The position numbers and the translations under genes are program-made. A stretch of DNA of 64,000 bases. Source: JAWKOK01 sp963765875. Its GTDB lineage: Bacteria > Chloroflexota > Anaerolineae > Caldilineales > Caldilineaceae. A model generated the notes under the pieces. The model saw nothing but the letters and a program-made list of their open reading frames with translations. It did not search any database and was not told the origin of the DNA. The stretch covers positions 62,001 through 126,000 of the forward strand of contig CAVXYK010000008.1 in the NCBI GenBank assembly GCA_963765875.1. The letters are read 5' to 3'. Positions 1-7,869 of the stretch are shown here, piece by piece (the stretch's first letter is position 1; the number at the start of each line of letters is the position of its first letter).

Positions 1-999
1 ATTGCTGTTGACCACATGGGTGCGATGGTTCAGCCGACCGCCAACGGTGCCGATGATATCTCCGTCCCGGCGCACGGCGTCGTCTCCCGACGCGCTGGTT
101 TCGGTCCAGTACATTCTCGTCTGGCCCGGCAGGAAACCGGCCCTGACTGAAATCGGGTCCCCCATGCCATAGCCAAGCGGGGCGGGATGCACGAGTTCAT
201 CGGCCACGCCATTGATCACGGGCACCTGTCTGTAGATTCCTTCACCTGGAACCACCCAATAGACATTGCTGCCGGCTGCAACGTTTCCTGACAGAGTCAA
301 CAGGTAAGTGCCGCCCTTCTCTGAGTACTGTGTACGCGTACAGCCGTTGCACGGCAACACAACACTCCAAACGCCGACGTTGTCGACCCAGTACATTCGG
401 CTACCCAGAAACTCAATATCGTTGGGAATGTGCGAAGTCATGACCACTAACTGAGGGGCGCCGCCGTCTGTGGACAGGCGCATGATCTCGCGAAAACTGG
501 TCCCGTAGTAGAGATCGCCGTCTCTGATCATCAGATCCGTGGAGGGGCCGTGGCTTCCGACAGACGCTAAGATCACCGGGCCTGACGCAGGGTCGGCGAC
601 AGAGATTTTTTCAATTCGTTCGTCGTCTGCATTGTAGTAATAGATGGCCGTATCGTCGGCCGCCATATATTTGTAGTCGCTGCAACCCGGATCCGTGGTC
701 GTGTCCAGTGTGCGCGTTGCGCCGCCGTTCAACGGTTTCCGGCGCAACAAATAGGTCGCGTCGGCTGCCTGGGCGTTGGCCGCAATGATATCCGGTCCGG
801 GAGGGCAATAGTCGCCCCAATAGAGCATCGAACCACCGATCGTCCAGTCCATGAGTGACTCATCGATCACGATATCAGGTGTCGCCGACGGAGCTTGAGG
901 CTCCGAGAAGTGAGCGGATGCCCGCTCAAGTGGGGTCAGAGATAGTGCAATCAGTGCAAGTATAATCCATATACCCATCCGCGCAGGTCGCTTTGCCAT
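1..999 (-). CDS. Secreted YWTD-like beta-propeller protein, C-terminus cut by window edge
   Basis: An open frame of 333 codons runs from the ATG at 999 to the window edge with no stop, so the C-terminus is missing. The start is supported by AAGGAA about 8 nt upstream; an ATG at 1006 lies in another frame. Residues 1-28 form a signal peptide (MAKRPARM, a hydrophobic stretch IILALIALSL, then an Ala-rich cleavage region). The mature part repeats a short Y/W motif: MLYWGDYC, IYYYNAD, LYYGTSF, MYWVDNVG, VYWVVPG and MYWTETS, at roughly 40-residue spacing. This resembles YWTD/DUF5050-type propeller blades. It is probably exported and may bind a ligand, but I infer no specific function. No operon partner is visible. 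Confidence 0.6.
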   Translation of the reverse strand, partial: MAKRPARMGIWIILALIALSLTPLERASAHFSEPQAPSATPDIVIDESLMDWTIGGSMLYWGDYCPPGPDIIAANAQAADATYLLRRKPLNGGATRTLDTTTDPGCSDYKYMAADDTAIYYYNADDERIEKISVADPASGPVILASVGSHGPSTDLMIRDGDLYYGTSFREIMRLSTDGGAPQLVVMTSHIPNDIEFLGSRMYWVDNVGVWSVVLPCNGCTRTQYSEKGGTYLLTLSGNVAAGSNVYWVVPGEGIYRQVPVINGVADELVHPAPLGYGMGDPISVRAGFLPGQTRMYWTETSASGDDAVRRDGDIIGTVGGRLNHRTHVVNSN

Positions 1000-1550
1000 A
1001 TGCCATTTTCCTTGTCTCGATGGTGTAACGGTGCAAGATATCAGATATGGGGATCATGCGATACATCCGTGATGTCCCATCATAGGACAGAGTCACAGAT
1101 GCCGTAAGTGGATATCTCCCTTTGGTTTTCGGGTGGCCACAGCGTTGAGCTGAAATCTGATAGGTATCAGCCAAAAGTACCGGAAGGGGTTAGGCATCAG
1201 AGCCGGTGAACCGACCATGGACGAAGTGCACGATAGCGTCCACGATGAACTGTGCCTACCTGAGGGGTGGTCATTTTTTGGTTATCAGGATTCCAGGAGG
1301 TTGATAGGAAACGTAGAGCGGGTATTTTACCCGCCGGAGAAAGGCAGGTAGCGACGGGACTTTTCCCTGCCGACACCTGCGGCGACGCCTGACAGTACCG
1401 TCGAAAGAGGGAGCCTCTTCGACAAGACCCGAATTTCTTCCCACCGGTCATCGGAATGACAATCCGTGAACTTTTGGATTTCGACGCGAACGCCCGGTCG
1501 GTCAATCCCCTGCGCGAAGATAGATTCCTGGCTTCGCGCTCGCTTCGCAC
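1000..1550. other. Gene-poor spacer with repeat fragments
   Basis: About 550 bp with no convincing gene. A 117-codon minus-strand frame here is low complexity and derives largely from repeat sequence. The stretch 1351-1394 resembles 13181-13227 (shared core CCCTGCCGA followed by CGGCGACGC), so part of this spacer is a dispersed repeat. Confidence 0.5.
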
Positions 1551-3113
1551 CTAGGACGCGCCAACGCCGTCCTTGTTATACTCCATCGCACGCCCCTCAC
1601 CGTAGTCGCCAGACGGAACCTGTCGCGGCTGCCTGCGATCGCCGCGGCTCTGCCACAGCTCGACAGTGATGACCAGCGCGAAGCCACTGGCATAGAGCAG
1701 CATGAAGGGTACAGACCACCACTTGCCCAGGCTGATGGCGTAACCAGCAAGGCTGATGGCATAGGCCATTAGCGCCAATTCGCCCAGCAGCATGGGATCC
1801 AGCGGCAGACGATAGCGAGTGAGCTTCCATTGATCACCAGTCTGGGCAACATCAAACTTAGGCGTGCGCAAGAACTCGCCACCCTGGGTGCGCAAGCCCT
1901 GCCAGACAGCACGCGTATTATTGAGACAGATGCCGGTACCAAGCAACATGAGGATCGGCAGATAGAGAAAGTTCCGCCACCAACGATCCCGGTGCAACCG
2001 CAATTGAGCTGAGGCAAAGAGAATCGGCGGGCCAATGGTCGCCAGACTCAGCGCCGTCAATGGGGCCGCCGGATCGATGCCCAGCAGCATCAGCGGCCCG
2101 GCAATGAGAAGGAGCATCAACAGTAGTGGATGCAGAAGATAGCTGCCCAGGTGAAAGAGCCCGAAGCATCGAGTCAGCAGCGGACGGTCGCTATGCCAGA
2201 CACGCTTACCCAGCTTGACCAGGGTCTGAATGCTGCCTTTTGCCCACCGAAATTGCTGCCGCTTGAACGCTGACAACTGAGGTGGAATCTCGGCCGGCGC
2301 AGTGATGCCGTTGACATAGGTCGGCTTCCAACCCACCATCTGTGCTCGATAGCTCAGATCCAGATCTTCGCAAAGTGTATCAGCCTGCCAACCGCCTACC
2401 TTGGGGTCTGTAATGCAATCGCGTCGCCAGATACCAGCCGATCCATTGAAGCCAAAGTAGAATCCATTTGCTTGACGCCCTTCCTGTTCAATCGCAAAGT
2501 GGCCATCCAGCGCAAGCGCCTGGCTGGCGGTCAACAGAGAATAATCGCGGTTGAGATGATCCCATCGACCTTGCACAAAGCCCACCTGTCGGTTGTCCTC
2601 ACCCAGGAAATAAGGGACTGCCTGGCGTAGGAATTCGGGTGGAGGCAGAAAATCTGCATCAAAGATAGCCACAAACGGATATTGAACAGCCGGCAGGGCA
2701 TGGTCAAGCGCGCCTGCCTTGTATCCGGTCCGGTCGGTGCGGTGGACAGTCTGAATGTTGATACCCAACTGCTGCCAATGGGCGACGCGCTGTTGGACCA
2801 GCGGCAACGTCTCGTCAGTCGAATCATCCAGGACCTGTATCTGGAGCCGTTGCTTGGGGTAGTCTTGATTCACGCAGGCATCGATTAGCTGTTCGATGAC
2901 ATATTTCTCATTATAGATCGGCAGCTGAATCGTGACGCCCGGCAAGTCGTCATCAGATGCAACAGGGCCTACCTGTGGCATACGACTCGGCTTCGTCCGC
3001 AACATACGCCTCACGCTGACGGTCAACCAGAGTGCATGCAAGCCATAGACGGCCAGCCCCAGAACCCCGACGGCATAGAGTAGTTGCAGCACAATGGCAG
3101 CGATTGAATACAT
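1551..3113 (-). CDS. Family 2 processive glycosyltransferase (cellulose/mannan synthase-like)
   Basis: A 520-residue inner-membrane glycosyltransferase. Residues 5-35 form an N-terminal membrane segment. The cytosolic GT-A domain follows, with DDS at 96-98, DAD at 152-154, CED at 248-250 (catalytic base) and QQFRW at 286-290, the D,D,D,QxxRW set of processive GT2 enzymes. Several membrane helices follow between about 315 and 490. Length and motif spacing fit the CslA/glucomannan synthase-like branch better than BcsA, because no PilZ domain is present. It should polymerise a nucleotide sugar into a beta-linked polysaccharide; the sugar cannot be told from sequence. It stands alone on the minus strand, with its 5' end facing the EF-G-like gene. 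Confidence 0.85.
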   Translation of the reverse strand: MYSIAAIVLQLLYAVGVLGLAVYGLHALWLTVSVRRMLRTKPSRMPQVGPVASDDDLPGVTIQLPIYNEKYVIEQLIDACVNQDYPKQRLQIQVLDDSTDETLPLVQQRVAHWQQLGINIQTVHRTDRTGYKAGALDHALPAVQYPFVAIFDADFLPPPEFLRQAVPYFLGEDNRQVGFVQGRWDHLNRDYSLLTASQALALDGHFAIEQEGRQANGFYFGFNGSAGIWRRDCITDPKVGGWQADTLCEDLDLSYRAQMVGWKPTYVNGITAPAEIPPQLSAFKRQQFRWAKGSIQTLVKLGKRVWHSDRPLLTRCFGLFHLGSYLLHPLLLMLLLIAGPLMLLGIDPAAPLTALSLATIGPPILFASAQLRLHRDRWWRNFLYLPILMLLGTGICLNNTRAVWQGLRTQGGEFLRTPKFDVAQTGDQWKLTRYRLPLDPMLLGELALMAYAISLAGYAISLGKWWSVPFMLLYASGFALVITVELWQSRGDRRQPRQVPSGDYGEGRAMEYNKDGVGAS

Positions 3114-3157
3114 AGTACTAATCCGATCTGTTCGTCGGTCGGTCGGCTAGTTCATGT

Positions 3158-3237
3158 GGGCGTGAATACCACAACAGAAATCCAGCACCTCCACCGGCTG
3201 GCAGGAGTGGTTTAGGGATTCCCGCCGGGATTCACTA
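3158..3237. repeat. Dispersed intergenic repeat, family C, copy 1
   Basis: About 80 bp similar to 47878-47954. Both copies begin GCGTGAAT-CCAC-ACAGAAAT and end with ATTCCCGCCGGGATTC and CTAG, with a more divergent middle. No coding potential is visible. Confidence 0.65.
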
Positions 3238-3243
3238 GTCAAT

Positions 3244-3280
3244 AAAAACTGGCTGACGCAAGAGCCGTCAGCCAGTTTTT
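3244..3280 (-). terminator. Bidirectional intrinsic terminator after the EF-G-like gene
   Basis: Perfect 11-bp arms at 3248-3258 and 3266-3276 enclose a 7-nt loop and are flanked by A and T runs on both sides. It lies about 100 bp past the stop of the minus-strand EF-G-like gene. Confidence 0.85.
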
Positions 3281-3381
3281 TCGGTTAATTCAAAGACAAT
3301 CTATCAACGGTGAACGCCCAACAGGAGCCGGTTAAATTGTCGGCATCCGCCATCCTCTCACCGCCCGCTGATCATCCGAAT

Positions 3382-5448
3382 CTACTCTTCTTCCTCTTCG
3401 CGCTGCATCTGAGCCACAACCTCATCCATGAGATGGCTTGGCAGCGGATCGTAGTGGTCAAATTCAATCGTGTAGATGCCACGACCCTGTGTCATGGAGC
3501 GAAGGTCGGTCCCATAGCGCAGAATCTCCGCCAAGGGTACCATCGCCTTAATGACGGTGCGATTGTTGCGTTGTTCCATACCCAGCACGCGGCCACGACG
3601 GGTATTGAAATCACCCATGATGTCGCCCATGTACTCGTCCGGGATGGTCACCTCAATCACATAGATCGGTTCAAGCAGAACCGGACCCGCTTGTTGCATA
3701 GCAGCCTTGAAGGACTCGCGTCCGGCGGTCTGGAAGGCGATATCCTTGGAATCGACCGGATGTTCCTTGCCGTCATAGACAGCCGCCCTGACGTCAACCA
3801 CCGGGAAGCCGGCAATCACGCCGGTTTCCAGAACCTGGCGAATGCCCTTTTCGATGGAAGGAAGGAAGACCTGGCTAATAGAGCCGCCAAAAATCTCACT
3901 GGCATACTCGAATCCAGAACCACGCTCGGTCGGCACGACACGCATGTGAACTTCAGCAAACTGGCCGGCGCCGCCCGTCTGTTTCTTGTGACGGTACTGA
4001 GCTGTGCCTTCCCTGGTGATGGTCTCCTGGTAGGGGACCTTGGGCACTTTCACGTCGACATTGACCCCAAACTTGCTGTCCAGCCGACGAATGTTGACAT
4101 CGACATGCACATCACCCATACCTTGCAGAACGGTCTGCTTGGTGGCTGAGATGGTCTGAACCTGCACGGTCGGATCTTCTTCGGTCAGCGATTGCAACGC
4201 TTGGCCCATTTTGGCGCTGTCTGCCTTGGTTGCCGGAGAAACCGCAACCGAGAAGAGCGGCCGGGGGAAGAACGGCGGCGCCACAACGATGCCGCTGCCG
4301 GCGGTCGTCAAGGTATCACCGGTCTTCACATCATCCAGCTTGGTAACGACGCCGATATCGCCGGCAACCAGTTCATCGACCGCTTCCAGCTCTTTGCCGA
4401 GGACATGGAAGAGATTGGCAATGCGAAAACTTTCGCCGGTGCGGGGGTTGACCAACTGCGAATCTCGCTTGACCGTACCTGAGAAGACACGGATATAGTT
4501 CATTCGACCCACAAATCGGTCGATGATGGTCTTGAAGACAACCGCTGCCACCGGACCGGCAGGATCAGATCTCAGTTCAATCGGCTCGTCGTTTTGGGTT
4601 GCGCTGATAGCACGTTCCGAAGGGTTAGGCACATAACGCATCATAGCCTTCTCAAGGCGATCAAGTCCGATATCGCCGAGGGCTGTTCCACAGTAGACGG
4701 GGATAATTGCTCGGTTACGAACACCGCGATGCAGGCCGCGCCGCACTTCTTCGGGCGTCAGTTCTTCGCCCTCAAAGTATTTCATAATGAGTTCATCATC
4801 TGCTTCGGCTGCAGCTTCGATCAAGGCCAGGCGGGCGTTCTCGACCGCTTCGGTCATATCTGCGGGGATCGGCGCCTCCTTGCCTTCCGGACCAATGAAA
4901 GCCTTCATACTGACCAGGCTGATAACGCCCTGGAAATCATCACCTTGGCCTATCGGCATCTGGAAGGAAACGATGTTACCGTCTAGGAAGGTCTCGGACA
5001 GGCTTTCAACAGCTTTGCCGAAATCAGCATTCTCGCGCCCCATGCGATTGACAAAGAAGATCGTCGGTTTGTCCAGATCTCGCAGTCGATCCCAGGCCAA
5101 TTCTGTACCGACTTCGACACCGGCCACCGCATCGACCAGCACAAGGCCTGCTTCGGCCACGTGCAATGCGCTGTTGACTTCACCGATAAAATCGACGTAA
5201 CCTGGTGTGTCAATCAAGTTGATCCGTGCAGAATCAGTCTCGAACGGCACAACGGAAAGGTTGATTGATATGCCACGGCGCTGCTCTTCCGCATCCCAGT
5301 CTGAGAGGGTTGAGCCGTCTTCAACACGACCCATGCGTTTGCTGGCGCCGGCACGAAAGGCCAACGCCTCCGCAATCGTCGTCTTGCCCGAGCCGCCGTG
5401 GCCCAATACAGCCACGTTGTGGATTTGATCAGTACCGAATTTGGCCAT
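3382..5448 (-). CDS. fusA: Elongation factor G-like translational GTPase
   Basis: 688 residues with the full five-domain EF-G layout: G domain about 1-280, domain II about 300-390, then III-V to the end (KKQTGGAGQFAEV of domain IV is clear). The G motifs differ from canonical EF-G. The P loop is GHGGSGKT (residues 16-23) where AHIDAGKT is usual. G3 is DTPGY (80-84), so Tyr replaces the catalytic His. G4 is NRMG (134-137) rather than NKMD, losing the guanine-specifying Asp. This fits the EF-G-like (FusA2/EF-G2) paralogue group better than the main translocase, so a second, canonical fusA is expected elsewhere; the symbol is given in that broad sense. AGGGGG lies 4 nt before the ATG. The gene is monocistronic and divergent from the ferredoxin gene. 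Confidence 0.85.
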   Translation of the reverse strand: MAKFGTDQIHNVAVLGHGGSGKTTIAEALAFRAGASKRMGRVEDGSTLSDWDAEEQRRGISINLSVVPFETDSARINLIDTPGYVDFIGEVNSALHVAEAGLVLVDAVAGVEVGTELAWDRLRDLDKPTIFFVNRMGRENADFGKAVESLSETFLDGNIVSFQMPIGQGDDFQGVISLVSMKAFIGPEGKEAPIPADMTEAVENARLALIEAAAEADDELIMKYFEGEELTPEEVRRGLHRGVRNRAIIPVYCGTALGDIGLDRLEKAMMRYVPNPSERAISATQNDEPIELRSDPAGPVAAVVFKTIIDRFVGRMNYIRVFSGTVKRDSQLVNPRTGESFRIANLFHVLGKELEAVDELVAGDIGVVTKLDDVKTGDTLTTAGSGIVVAPPFFPRPLFSVAVSPATKADSAKMGQALQSLTEEDPTVQVQTISATKQTVLQGMGDVHVDVNIRRLDSKFGVNVDVKVPKVPYQETITREGTAQYRHKKQTGGAGQFAEVHMRVVPTERGSGFEYASEIFGGSISQVFLPSIEKGIRQVLETGVIAGFPVVDVRAAVYDGKEHPVDSKDIAFQTAGRESFKAAMQQAGPVLLEPIYVIEVTIPDEYMGDIMGDFNTRRGRVLGMEQRNNRTVIKAMVPLAEILRYGTDLRSMTQGRGIYTIEFDHYDPLPSHLMDEVVAQMQREEEEE

Positions 5449-5621
5449 GCTTCCCCCTAAGTCAGAGTGATAGTTACGATAAATTCAATGCCTACCGCGA
5501 AAGTGGCTACAGATGACTATTTAGAGTTCGGTGTTTTGGACCTCAATTATATCCTACTCGACCGAATTGGGTATAACATGACAAGTCCCGGTTTCTGCTA
5601 CTCTGGTAGTCGTGCAAGATT

Positions 5622-5651
5622 TTGTCACGCAGTCGACATCTTTGGTATGAT
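5622..5651 (+). promoter_or_regulatory. Promoter that would give a leaderless transcript
   Basis: TTGTCA at 5622-5627 and TATGAT at 5646-5651 are separated by 18 bp. Only six bases lie between the -10 box and the ATG at 5658, so transcription would start at or next to the start codon. No Shine-Dalgarno is present. Confidence 0.5.
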
Positions 5652-5657
5652 GCGCCC

Positions 5658-6125
5658 ATGTCACAGTATGAAAAACATGTCTTTGTCTGCACATACGGTC
5701 CCTACTGCTGGTTCGATGGCGACACGGATGGCCTGTTTGGCCGCCTTAAGCGGCGCGTCTCCAAGGCCGGTCTGCGAGACACCATTCGCATCAACCGTTC
5801 CGGTTGCCTCAACCATTGCGGCCATGGTCCCGTCATCGTCATCTATCCAGAGGGCGTCTGGTATGGAGGCGTCCAGCCGGACGATGTTGACGAGATTTTC
5901 GAACGACACCTCTGTCACGACCAACCGGTAGAACGATTGCGGCTCACACTTCCTCCTGGGAACAACAAACAGACCAATCACTATCCGGAGCCCGTTCACA
6001 GCATCAAGCGGGTAGAGAAGTCACTTGATGAACAGCGGCAAACAGCTCATGAAGCTGTACGGCGTGAAGTGCAGGAATCGGACGACTTGACGGTAGACAA
6101 TGCTCAGTCTACCGAAGAAACATAG
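5658..6125 (+). CDS. Thioredoxin-like [2Fe-2S] ferredoxin
   Basis: 155 residues starting MSQYEKHVFVCTYGPYC. The first 85 residues match the thioredoxin-like [2Fe-2S] ferredoxin fold. Cysteines sit in VCTYGPYC near the N-terminus and in GCLNHCGHGP, and the typical IYPEGVWYGGV strand follows. It should carry one [2Fe-2S] cluster in the cytoplasm and act as an electron carrier; no partner is encoded beside it. The last 60 residues are a charged, Gln/Glu-rich tail of no recognised fold. I prefer the start at 5658 over the upstream in-frame ATG at 5622 because the conserved domain begins there and a -10 box lies directly upstream. Confidence 0.75.
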   Translation: MSQYEKHVFVCTYGPYCWFDGDTDGLFGRLKRRVSKAGLRDTIRINRSGCLNHCGHGPVIVIYPEGVWYGGVQPDDVDEIFERHLCHDQPVERLRLTLPPGNNKQTNHYPEPVHSIKRVEKSLDEQRQTAHEAVRREVQESDDLTVDNAQSTEET

Positions 6126-6185
6126 ATTCCGGCGCTCACCGGATACGCAATTGTGCTCGATTTTCGATGATCTCTAACCGCGCCG

Positions 6186-7691
6186 ATGGCCCGCCAGTCT
6201 ATCCGGACCGATCACAGATACGGACACCTTAAATTGAGCGACACCTCGTCACCTAGGCCTGAGTCCAAAACCAACCAGAATGATGCAGTAGAGTTCCGCC
6301 TGCTGCTGATATACCATGCGGAAGAGATGCAGACTCGCTACTCTAACCTAATTAGCTCAGACAGCGGACTGACCGCAGTCGGCTGGCAACAGACCGACAA
6401 GCTGGCGGAATGGTTGCGCGTCCACTATCGAATCCATACGCTTATCAGCGCGCCGGAACTCCGCAATCGACTCACTGCTCAACGGGTGGGACAGAGTATC
6501 GGGCTGCCCGTCACTGTCCACCAGACCTTGTCTGAACTGATGGATACGGCCCCGCAACCCGATTCCGGTGTGGCCCGCCCTCAAGAGCTTGAAGAGCCAG
6601 ACGACGAAATCGGCGTCACGCCCTGTATGCACTTGCAGCAACTGCTTCAGCCCCTAATCGAAAAAAAACAGGGGCAGACTGTCGCCATGTTTATGGGCGG
6701 CGAGACCATCGAATCGGTCTTGAGCTGCCTATTTGGCATCGGCCGACTGCATCTGCTGCTCAAGCACACAGGTGTCTCTGAATTGCGATTCCGGGACGGC
6801 CAATGGTATGTCGTATACATCAACAGGCGTGAACATCTGCCCGATACCGTTCCCGAAGACACACCACCGATACTCGAAGTTGAAGAAAAGCCTGAAACAC
6901 CCGAAGACCTCTCGTTGTTGCCCAAGATCTACAATCAAGACGTCGCTTCCTTCATCTCCATGGATGACAGTGTACGACGCAGGCGCTATGACGACCTGAT
7001 TGCATTCATTGACATTGAGCCTGGAAGCAGAGCACTGGATGTGGGAACAGGCACGGGGTTGCTAGCGCTGGCCCTAGCTGAATCGTGCGAAGCAACAGTG
7101 GTCGGCATTGACATCAGTCCGGCCATGCTGGAACGGGCGGAGTTCTTTCGTTTGAACAGCACACCTGAAATTGCCCATCGCGTCGACTTCCGGTTGGCGA
7201 CGGCCCAGGCGTTGCCGTTTGCGAGAGAAAAGTTTGATGCCGCGGTCTGTCGCATGACATTGCACCTCAATCGCAAGCCGGAGCGGGTGCTTCGAGAGCT
7301 TTGGCGCGTACTCCGGCCAGGCGGCATCTTAGTCATCGCGGATCTGCTGAGTACCGATGATCCCGTCCGACGGGCGACGCAGAACGCTATTGAGGAACGG
7401 CGCAATCCCTCACATGTGGCCGCATACTCAGTCTCCCAGTATCGAGAGATGGTCGTCAAGGCCGGTTTCGTCGCCGAGGCCGAAGAGATCGCTGTATTCA
7501 GTCGAAATCTCGAGGACTGGTTGGCTGAGCTAGTGGCCGAACCCGCCAACGGCGCGGTCGTCCGGGAAATGATCGAAGCCAGCCTTGAAACCGATGCAGC
7601 CGGCATCAATGCCAGACGACACGGCGATGATCTCCTGTTCGACCAGCGCCTCGTCTACCTTCGCGCGGTGAAACCAACAGAGCAAGATTGA
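6186..7691 (+). CDS. Degenerate histidine phosphatase fused to a class I SAM methyltransferase
   Basis: 501 residues with two domains. Residues 35-215 resemble the phosphoglycerate mutase/histidine phosphatase fold: LLLIYHAEE (39-47), SAPELRNRLTAQ (88-99) and GGETIES. The RHG motif has become YHA, and the second catalytic His, expected just before GGET, is absent, so phosphatase activity is doubtful. After an acidic linker, residues 265-420 form a methyltransferase with motif I DVGTGTGLLAL (285-295), the acidic GIDIS loop, DAAVCRMTLH and LRPGGILVIADL, as in type 11 methyltransferases. It probably methylates a small molecule or quinone-like substrate; the substrate is unknown. It starts 60 bp after the ferredoxin stop and may be cotranscribed. 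No clear Shine-Dalgarno is seen. Confidence 0.75.
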   Translation: MARQSIRTDHRYGHLKLSDTSSPRPESKTNQNDAVEFRLLLIYHAEEMQTRYSNLISSDSGLTAVGWQQTDKLAEWLRVHYRIHTLISAPELRNRLTAQRVGQSIGLPVTVHQTLSELMDTAPQPDSGVARPQELEEPDDEIGVTPCMHLQQLLQPLIEKKQGQTVAMFMGGETIESVLSCLFGIGRLHLLLKHTGVSELRFRDGQWYVVYINRREHLPDTVPEDTPPILEVEEKPETPEDLSLLPKIYNQDVASFISMDDSVRRRRYDDLIAFIDIEPGSRALDVGTGTGLLALALAESCEATVVGIDISPAMLERAEFFRLNSTPEIAHRVDFRLATAQALPFAREKFDAAVCRMTLHLNRKPERVLRELWRVLRPGGILVIADLLSTDDPVRRATQNAIEERRNPSHVAAYSVSQYREMVVKAGFVAEAEEIAVFSRNLEDWLAELVAEPANGAVVREMIEASLETDAAGINARRHGDDLLFDQRLVYLRAVKPTEQD

Positions 7692-7779
7692 GAGGCTCTT
7701 TCGGGTTTCGTGTGATGGGCGGTACTTCACACAGCGGATATCCTTCTGGTCCGAATGAGATTGACAAAAAGCCAACTAA

Positions 7780-7824
7780 AAACCGGGGCGCCAAGTTTAA
7801 CTCACCTGACGCCCCGGTTTTTCG
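7780..7824. terminator. Bidirectional terminator between convergent genes
   Basis: Arms AAACCGGGGCG (7780-7790) and its complement (7810-7820) enclose a 19-nt loop, with an A run before and a T run after. It serves the methyltransferase fusion on the plus strand and the acyl-CoA dehydrogenase on the minus strand. Confidence 0.8.
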
Positions 7825-7869
7825 TTGAACCAGTTGATCTTCGCTCTTTGCGAAGCTCAACCCCCAAGT

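Noticed and set aside
1197..1550. 117-codon minus-strand frame in the first spacer
   Set aside because: Low-complexity, Ser/Arg-rich translation that overlaps dispersed repeat sequence; no start signal.
3310..4149. 279-codon plus-strand frame opposite the EF-G-like gene
   Set aside because: It lies wholly antisense to conserved EF-G coding sequence and shows no independent homology, ribosome-binding site or domain.
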